Assembly: GCF_000005505.3 (NCBI RefSeq)
Contig: NC_016131.3
Location: forward strand, 73,511,855-73,575,854
DNA from: Brachypodium distachyon
Taxonomy: Eukaryota > Streptophyta > Magnoliopsida > Poales > Poaceae
Reading direction: 5' to 3'
Length of the DNA stretch: 64,000 nt
Below, in pieces: positions 57,023 to 64,000 of the stretch. The position numbers were made by a program, and so were the translations under genes. Within the stretch, counting starts at the first letter, position 1. Every line of letters begins with the position of its first letter. The notes beneath the pieces were generated by a model that did not search any database, was not told the DNA's origin, and saw only the letters and a list, made by a program, of their open reading frames with translations.

Positions 57023-58833
57023 CTTTTTTTTAAGGATGCAACTCGATTAGAAGAATAGAATTGGTCCTACTTATAAGGAAAATCCGGCCTGAAAACCGAT
57101 ACAAATGCACGGCTTATTCAAGAAAAAGCGTACGAAAAACCCTGACAGAGAGCATATACAAGAACCGAATAAACAAGCCGCCACCACAAAGACAAAGACC
57201 TCCTCCGCTCCAACGACGCCGAACAGGGAACGGCTCCTTGCGCCAGAAGAAGATAGGCAGAGTGGGACTTCTTCGACGACCGGAGACAGAAGAGGTTGCC
57301 CTGATGGGAGCGGCTCGCGCATCTGCAAGCCCGTGTAGCACGAAGTCGCCCTCCCTGGCCAGGACTCATACCAAGCTCACCGCAACGAGCAAACTCCACT
57401 GCCAAACGAGGGCTCCAAAGGCAACGCCTTCAAGGAGGATACGTCGTCCGAGGACGTCGCCGTTACCCGACCTGGACACCGAGTCAGAGCTTTCGTTCGG
57501 AGGCATCTCGCTTGCGAAGGGTGGGATGTGACGGAGCTACACAACGACGCCTTCAAGAGGGAAAATGACGTCCACGGACGCCGCCGTCGCCGGCACTGAC
57601 AACGTCGCCGCAGAGTTTTCACCCACAGCTGCCACACCCACCACGCCCAGGAGCGGACAGAGGTCCTAACCAGGTGCCACCGTAACATTGCGAGCGCCGG
57701 CGAAGTTCGCCGAACGCCACGCGCCAAAAACCACCACGGGCACCGGCCAGGACGCCGCAACCGCCCCACGCACCGGATCTGGCCTCAGCAGAAAGGGGCG
57801 GCATGGCCGTGGCCCGCCAGGCCCCGAACGGGCCCGCAATGCGGCCGATAGCGGCCTCCACGCCGCAGCAACCTCGCAGCAGCGCACCGCCACCTGCCGG
57901 CGGCCACCCCGCCACGCCCTCTGGACAACGCACCGGTGAGCACGCGCCGCCCCGCCCGCGCCACCCGCAGGGCTGCCGCCGCCTCACCGAACCGGAGCCG
58001 GCGGCCCCCTCCTCAGATCCGGCCAAGCCGCCCACGGATCCCGCGCCTCCCGCCGCCCCGCACAGCCACCACGCGTCCCGGGCCACCACCACGCACAAGG
58101 GCCGCGAGAGGGAGAAACAGTGTCCCGCCGCCACCTTCCTCGGACGTGAACGGCTTCGCCGTCGGGGAGGACGGGGATGGGCCCCTAGGGCCGGCGGCTA
58201 GGGTTCCCGGTGTCGCCAGAGGAGGGCAACACAGGGGCTTCTGTTTTGATGGTACTATTTGTATCGAGTTTCCAAACACATGGAATGGGAAATCGTAGAG
58301 ATCTGCCTTGCACTTTGATGGCAGAATAAGTTCCGTTCCTCACGCCGTAGCGCAACGGCAATCCGAAGCCAGCTATTGAGATTACAGGCATCGAAAACAT
58401 GATCATAGAATTGAAGCTTGAATGTCTTCACACCGATGCCCGAGAGTTTTTTTTTCAGGACGCGGCAAACTGTGATAGCGATATCAATTGCTGTTCCATC
58501 GTTTTGGTGGCACGCATTTTTCATTCAGTTCCAGGTCTTTCTTGCTGAAGTTGTGGTTGGGGTCGATGGCATCTTGAGGAACGTGTAAAGACGCATGAGA
58601 TACACAGGCAACAGGGGTAGCATCCGGATGCGAACCTATGGCACAGCGATCTAATATGTACTCATGCCGTGCTCCAGATGGAAGCGACAAAAGAGCTTGC
58701 GGCGTCTAGCTGCAGAGTTCCGTGTAACGTGCTCGGCAAAGAGCTCCAACTTCTGAACCCTGTGTATCAAGCATATACTGATACAGGTATGGTACAGATT
58801 GCACAATCAAATCGGTGCTGCTAATTAACTCGA

Positions 58834-61446
58834 TCATCGTCCCTCGCCGCCAGCGCTCAGCTGGGAGAACACCTTACTGTCCGCGACCACGCTCATGCCA
58901 ATGCTCATACCGGTATCATCCACGTCATCCATCGTCGACGCCGGCACCCACCGCGGCACGACGACGCCAGCGGGGAGCCGCGTGGCGGTGACGGCGCCGC
59001 TGTCCTCGAACGCGTCCCTGCTGACGTGCGTCTCCTGCAGCTGGAGGCAGTACTCGAGGTTCCACAGCACGTCGCCCATGGAGGGCCGGTCCACGCCGTA
59101 GTCGGCCAGGCACTTCTCGGCGGTCTCGGCGAACTTGCGCAGCGAGTTCTCGTCCACCCCCCCGGCGGCCATGGCCATCCTCGGGTCCACGATCTTGCCC
59201 AGCTGCCCTTGCCCGTGCATCCTGACCGCCCACTCGGCGATGTTGATCTGGTCCCGGTCCAGGCTCTGGTCGATCACCGGCCTTGCGCAGAGCATCTCGA
59301 ACAGGACGACCCCGAAGGAGTAGACGTCTGATCGGTCTGTTAGTTGCTGCGTCTTGAAGTACTCCGGGTCGAGGTACCCGAAGCTGCCCTTCACGGCCGT
59401 GCTCACGTGCGTCTCCCCGAAGGACGGCCCGATACGTGACAGCCCGAAATCGGCCACCTTGGCCACCAGGACGCCGTCTTCGCTGCCGAGGAGGATGTTG
59501 GTCGACTTGATGTCCCGGTGGATGATGTTCTCCGAGTAGCCCGTGTGGAGGTAGTGAAGCCCCCTGGCGGCCCCGATGCAGATCTCCAGCCTCTGCTTCC
59601 ACGACAACGGCTCGGAATTGTCGTCGTCGTCGTCGAAGCCGTAGAGGTGGCTACGCAGCGTGCCGTGCTCCATGTACTCGTACACGAGGATCATCTCCGC
59701 CTGGTCGTCGCAGTACCCGATGAGCGACACCAGGTGCCGGTGCCGGATGCCGGAGAGCACCACGATCTCCGTCTGGAACTCGGGCAGCCCCTGCTTGGAG
59801 GCCCGCATGGCGCGCTTCACGGCCACGGGGGTGCCGTCGTGCAGCGCGCCCTTGTACACGTTCCCGAACCCGCCGACGCCGATGAGGTTCCGCTCGTGGA
59901 AGCCCTCCGTGGCGGCCCTGATCTCCGACAGCGAGATGTGGAGCTTCGTGCTGATCACGCGCTGCATCCCCGTGCCCTCGCCGGAGTGGTCCGTTGACTG
60001 GTCAACGACCCAGCTAGAGCCGCCGCGGAACGGCGACCACGGCGGCATCGTCGTGCTCGCCTTCTCCGGCGCCGGTCTCATTCGCCTCTTCCGCCTCCGC
60101 ATCAGGACGACTAAACAGAGCACCGAGCAAGCAAGAACGGCGGCGCCGAGCACTGACGCGAGCGCGGCGATGACGATTGTTCTCTTGGGCATCCCTTCGT
60201 GCGAGCTGACGGCAGAGAGTGGCAGCAGCTTCATGATCTCCAGCCCGTTGAGTATCATGCCACCGGTGCTCCTGGCCTTGCCGATGCTGACGGTGAGGTT
60301 GCCAGCACTCGGCGCCATGGCGGCGTAGTCGAAGTAAAAGGCCTGGCTGGGAACCCGCTTCCCAAGCTCCGCCAGCTTGAGGTCCCTGGCCGCAACAGCC
60401 TGCGCGACGTAGACGTCGAACACGATGCCGACGCCGACGACGGAGCTGACCATGTCGTAGTCGCAGAAGTGGAGCCGCACGAGGTAGCCGCCGGAGCCGG
60501 GCACCGCCGGGAACGTCCACGTCACGTTGAAGCTGATCCCCGGGTTCGTGGCCAGCATGTAGTCCGTCACGTTCGCGAAGCGCTGCGTCTTGTACACGAC
60601 GTCCGGCGCCACCTCCCGGGTGTACCCGTTGTCCGGGTCGAAAACCGGGGTGATCGAGCTCCCCACGGTCGTCTGGGCGATGCCGCCGTAGAGGAAGGCG
60701 TCGTCGGGGAGCCAGGTGCGCCACAGCGTGTCCAGCGTGCTGTTGACCGTGGGCCCGCCCACGTTGAGCCGGTGCAGCGTCTCCAGCGCCTGCTGCGGCC
60801 ACGTGGCGGTGGCGTTGTTGTCCGCGGCGGTGCCGACGGGGGTGTACGGGTACGGGCTGTTCTCGTTCCAGAGGAGCTCCGGCGGGGCGGGGAAGAGCTC
60901 CAGAGCGTTGACGAAGGCCGAGGAGCCGGAGGCCGGGGCGAAGGTGACGCGCAGCTCGCCGTTTGATCCGGCGTCCGGGAGGAAGAACTCCTTGACGACG
61001 CCGGCGGGCGGCGGCGAGAAGGATTGGAGCAGGGTCAGGGCGTATGCGCCGTGGCGGACAGAGACGGCGAATCGCGCGCTGGAGGAGGGAGTGGCGGGGA
61101 GCGGGAAGAAGTGGAGCCGGAGGACGAGGAACGTGGCGGGGCTGGAGCAGGGGATGCTGTAAGAGAACTCCGAGCTGGAGCCGCGCGCGGCGGCGTAGAG
61201 AGCGCTGGAGCTCGCTTGCGAGGACGCCAGCGCTGGGGTGGTCGCGGGGGAGAGGAAGGCGGCGTCCGGGACGAAGACGCGCGCGGGGGAGTCGGACGGG
61301 AAGGAGAGGTTGTCGGCGGCGCCGCACGCCAGGAAGCATTCGAAGCTCGGGGAGAAGGCGGCGAGCGCGGCAGGGGACGGCGCGAGTAACAGCGTCGCGG
61401 CCAGGAGCAGCAGCGCGAGGAGGACGACGGCCATTGACGCGGGCAC
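58834..61446 (-). CDS. CrRLK1L receptor-like kinase (At5g24010-like), full length
   Basis: An intronless frame of 870 residues, as usual for this family. Signal peptide at 1-29; tandem malectin-like domains about 35-405 (FECFLACGAADNLSF, YLVRLHFCDYD, LNGLEIMKL); membrane span about 424-448, then RRRKRRMR. The kinase domain has GVGGFGNVYKG (523-533), Lys544, HRDIKSTN (Asp645), DFG 667-669, and GSFGYLDPEYF. The C-terminal SKVFSQLSAGGEGR resembles the end of Arabidopsis At5g24010. All catalytic residues are present. Relatives (FERONIA, THESEUS1, HERK) sense wall state and RALF peptides at the plasma membrane. A second ATG at residue 5 is possible. It lies upstream of and on the same strand as the kinase-less malectin-like gene; their ectodomains are only distantly alike, so any duplication is old. 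Confidence 0.95.
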   Translation of the reverse strand: MPASMAVVLLALLLLAATLLLAPSPAALAAFSPSFECFLACGAADNLSFPSDSPARVFVPDAAFLSPATTPALASSQASSSALYAAARGSSSEFSYSIPCSSPATFLVLRLHFFPLPATPSSSARFAVSVRHGAYALTLLQSFSPPPAGVVKEFFLPDAGSNGELRVTFAPASGSSAFVNALELFPAPPELLWNENSPYPYTPVGTAADNNATATWPQQALETLHRLNVGGPTVNSTLDTLWRTWLPDDAFLYGGIAQTTVGSSITPVFDPDNGYTREVAPDVVYKTQRFANVTDYMLATNPGISFNVTWTFPAVPGSGGYLVRLHFCDYDMVSSVVGVGIVFDVYVAQAVAARDLKLAELGKRVPSQAFYFDYAAMAPSAGNLTVSIGKARSTGGMILNGLEIMKLLPLSAVSSHEGMPKRTIVIAALASVLGAAVLACSVLCLVVLMRRRKRRMRPAPEKASTTMPPWSPFRGGSSWVVDQSTDHSGEGTGMQRVISTKLHISLSEIRAATEGFHERNLIGVGGFGNVYKGALHDGTPVAVKRAMRASKQGLPEFQTEIVVLSGIRHRHLVSLIGYCDDQAEMILVYEYMEHGTLRSHLYGFDDDDDNSEPLSWKQRLEICIGAARGLHYLHTGYSENIIHRDIKSTNILLGSEDGVLVAKVADFGLSRIGPSFGETHVSTAVKGSFGYLDPEYFKTQQLTDRSDVYSFGVVLFEMLCARPVIDQSLDRDQINIAEWAVRMHGQGQLGKIVDPRMAMAAGGVDENSLRKFAETAEKCLADYGVDRPSMGDVLWNLEYCLQLQETHVSRDAFEDSGAVTATRLPAGVVVPRWVPASTMDDVDDTGMSIGMSVVADSKVFSQLSAGGEGR

Positions 61447-63611
61447 TGCTGCCGTGCAGTACTGCAGCTCGTGGCGCGCGGCAGGGTGGCGGCAGACGTA
61501 CTGGAAGGAGACGACCGATCAAGAAAGGGAAGGGGATAAGTGCGGGCGGTGGTGGCAAACTGGCAATGGAGGAGTGGAGCGTGGACTCGGGCACCATGGG
61601 GAATGGTGGAAGCTGGAAGGAAGGCGACGCGGGGGATGGTGGAGTGTGTGTTCCAGTGTTTGGCAGCGCGCGCTGGACTGCAGTGGAGACGAGACCGGAG
61701 ACGGGGAGTGGAGGGAACGCGCTGATTGGGTCGCGAGAAATTTTCCAATTCCTCCACTGAGGCCACTCGTGTCATCATGTGTGTGTCCCACTGAAAAAGT
61801 AAGCATGCAGTTGAGTTGAGGTCTGTTTCTCTAGTTTATTCCTCATTAATGATTGATTGTTATGTTGGCGCCCAAAGATGACTATTGTGAAAAAATCAAA
61901 CCCGGTTGGAAGGAAAGCAGACTCTGCTCGTATCATTGTGCAGTGCTCCGGCGCTCTTATCTTCAGGTATTGTCAACTGTGAATCTCCTGTTCCCTGAGT
62001 GCAAAACAACCAGGTGCTGCACTGCAGCTGTGCACAATCATGAATGAGGTCACTGTTTGAATGTTAGGCCGTTAGGCGGGCTCGCACGGGCTGATGTTTT
62101 TGACTTTACCAAGCTAACATATGCTGAAGAGAGAGGCATAGATTTCCCCCCCTTAAATCTATCCAAGAGGATCGATTTCACCCTGAATTCCAATTAGGTT
62201 TAATTTTCATGCTTAACATCATAAGATTGCACTGGATCGTTTAGCAGCATTTGGTTCTTGATGCTTCAGAGTGCCTTCCTGACTTGACCAGATTGCACAG
62301 GGACTTCTCCGGCTAACTCTGTGTGTCCCAAAAAAGTGAACAAGCCAACGCATTATGGAAGCAATGCCCAATTGTTCTCAAAGATCTGACTAGATTAGCC
62401 ATGACCCATGGATTAGTGTCCGTGCGTTGCTACGGAATATTTTTTTTTCGTGCGGGAGATCCGTTTGAGGAGGACGGGAGATTGCACTCGTGTCGTGCGG
62501 GAGATCGAGAGGAGGGGGCTTGCGCTGAGGATGGACGAAGACGGACGGCTTCGGGACCTAGGGTATTAGACTTTTTTCTCTCGTGCGGGAGTGACATATC
62601 CCTCGTAATTTTGATGAAAAGACCTGCCATGACCGTACCATCACCACCGACTCCAATTTAATATATTGGTATAAATATTTTATAAACATGTAAAACTTAT
62701 ACTACTGTACAGGAAGTGCTGCAAACAGAATGACACTCGAAATTTATGGTGACGAACTGACGGTTTGAACTTTGAACACATGCTTTCATTCCAGAATTTT
62801 TATCTTTGAAAACATTCCTGCTAAATGATTGATCGATCTGTTGCTGTCCAAGATAACTACTCGGGAAAAAATCAAATCCGGTTGGAAAGCTAGCTGTGGT
62901 CAAGCTCTGCATTTTTCTTTAGAATCTCAAACTATCTCTCTTTTTTTTGACAACGAATGTACCTTTATCCATTATCAAGGAGCGTCACACTACACCATGA
63001 TTGGTAGTTTGTTTTTGTTTTTTTAGAGAAATGATTGTTTTTTTTAGCGAAATGATTGGTAGTTTGGTACAATGAAATTTGAAGAGGGGCTATTTCAGGA
63101 ATCTTTAGCGATCCTTCTGGTATAGCCCATAGTCTGAGTTAAAGTAGCTAGCCCATAAACTCAAGCTATCGTAAGTGAGAAGTTTCCTGCTAAAGTAGCT
63201 AGTCCGATTGATTCTCCAAAAAAATATTAAAAAAAAAGCTAGTCCGATATCAGTCCATTGATGCGAGCCCGCCACGGAGTCGAGCTTGTGCTGGACAAGA
63301 TTTCCTTCCGTCGCGCAACGGGCTGATATCGGACTTGACAAAAACGCAATGCAGCCCAGTTTCTTAGGCCTTGTCCATCCAACCCGTCCTGTGTCAGAGC
63401 TTACCAACTTACATGAACGTGCATCGATACCTCACGCATAGAGTTCCTGCGAACATATCAGCATGTTTTTGTTCTCTCCTATAAATTGATGTATGGAACA
63501 TCACACCCAAAATTAACAAGAATGGCATTGCATCGATCTTCTCGTAACACCTAATTCTACATCTGTGTTGCCGAAGGTGTACCGCACGTACTGTTAAGAC
63601 CAGCTGACTGA
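61447..63611. other. Gene-free intergenic region with diverged repeats
   Basis: The first 350 bases are the GC-rich promoter and 5' UTR of the receptor kinase. Two diverged direct repeats (about 61840-61925 and 62820-62905) and a possible small element with GTCCGTGCGTTGCTACGG near 62419 follow. The right end is 3' UTR or spacer of the gene entering from the window edge. Confidence 0.5.
61840..62905. repeat. Diverged direct repeats about 1 kb apart
   Basis: Segments 61840-61925 and 62820-62905 share ATGATTGAT, AAGAT(G/A)ACTA, GAAAAAATCAAA and CCGGTTGGAA in the same order and orientation. They could be an old segmental duplication or the relics of element ends. Confidence 0.5.
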
Positions 63612-64000
63612 TTAAACTCGGGCGAACTCGCCATCCTTGCAGACACCGACGTCGATGGCCATGGTCCGGACCTTGGTCCCGTTCTTGGGCGACGACACCA
63701 CCCTGCAGCAATTCCTCCTCGGCGACTGCACACACAAGCAATGGATGATTAACACGCAAATCTAAAGCAAATGACGCATGGATCATAATCATCATATGGA
63801 TGTCATCAAACAAGTTACGTACCCGTTTCCAGAGGTCGGGGTCGGGCTTCTTGACCACCACGACGCGGTCGAGCAAGTCGACAGGGTCCGGGATGCGCCA
63901 GCGGCACGTGACCCGCGGCACGACGCGGTGGCGCTCGTACTCCGTCACCGTAGTGGTCACCACAGCCGTTGTTATCGCCCTCAACCCGCCTCGGCCGGCG
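63612..64000 (-). CDS. Unrecognised gene, 3' end (last two exons)
   Basis: The gene enters from the right edge. The penultimate exon runs from at least 64000 to 63823 and ends CGG|GTACGT. The last exon, 63612-63725, starts after CTGTGTGTGTGCAG and ends in TAA. The joined frame gives about 96 residues: a Thr/Val-rich piece (ITTAVVTTTVTEYERHR), PRVTCRWRIPDPVDLLDRVV, VKKPDPDLWKR, then RRNCCRVVSSPKNGTKVRTM and a closing VGVCKDGEFARV. Codon use is GC-rich like neighbouring genes. I do not recognise the family and assign no function. Splice-site quality and the shared phase make it a real gene in my view. Confidence 0.6.

Larger units (their letters stand above)
55461..58833. other. Intergenic region with MULE-like element and repeat-like DNA
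   Basis: This region separates the two malectin-domain genes. It contains the promoter of the kinase-less gene, a candidate element with 33-bp inverted ends (55936-57022) and a GC-rich tract (57160-58200) with overlapping frames on both strands. That tract has GACGCCTTCAAGAGGGAAAA-type wording that I associate with dispersed grass repeats; this is from memory and unproven. Confidence 0.5.

Noticed and set aside
57061..58298. Many Arg/Pro-rich frames on both strands
   Set aside because: The tract looks like dispersed repeat or GC-rich noncoding DNA; no frame resembles a known protein.

Overview
This is plant nuclear DNA, most likely from a grass (Poaceae, perhaps a pooid such as Brachypodium; the species is inference). 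The evidence is GT-AG introns in almost every gene, GC-rich first exons beside AT-rich introns, plant-only gene families, and grass-type Stowaway MITEs. Thirteen protein genes and one intact tRNA gene lie in 64 kb. I assembled each gene model by hand from splice sites and reading-phase continuity.

Layout, left to right. 1-1338 (+) holds the last three exons of a ZIP-type metal transporter. Convergent to it at 2469-6986 (-) is an 11-exon DUF21/CBS (CNNM-like) membrane protein. A 6.5-kb gene-free stretch follows; it contains a tandem array of about 13 alanine-tRNA-like units (about 11.29-13.15 kb, minus strand). Then come DDA1 (13523-16909, +), a receptor-like cytoplasmic-type kinase with one membrane span (19746-23188, -), a sphingoid-base/diacylglycerol-type lipid kinase (27683-30417, -), a G-patch protein (31687-34982, -) and tRNA-His(GUG) (35278-35349, +). 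Next are two plus-strand genes for plastid proteins: beta-carotene hydroxylase (37492-39159) and ribosomal protein uL5c (40876-42022). A GH28 polygalacturonase (42309-45342, -) converges on the latter. The right third has a MAKR-like kinase regulator (48941-49606, -), a kinase-less malectin-like receptor protein (54033-55460, -), a full-length CrRLK1L receptor kinase (58834-61446, -) and the 3' end of an unrecognised gene (63612-64000, -).

There is no operon logic. The themes are membrane and cell-wall signalling (two malectin-domain receptors side by side, a kinase regulator, a pectin-degrading enzyme and an RLCK) mixed with housekeeping plastid and nuclear functions. The features most worth a second look are the tRNA-Ala-like tandem array with two subfamilies, the kinase-less/full-length CrRLK1L neighbours with a MULE-like element between them, and a 38-bp-arm hairpin upstream of uL5c.
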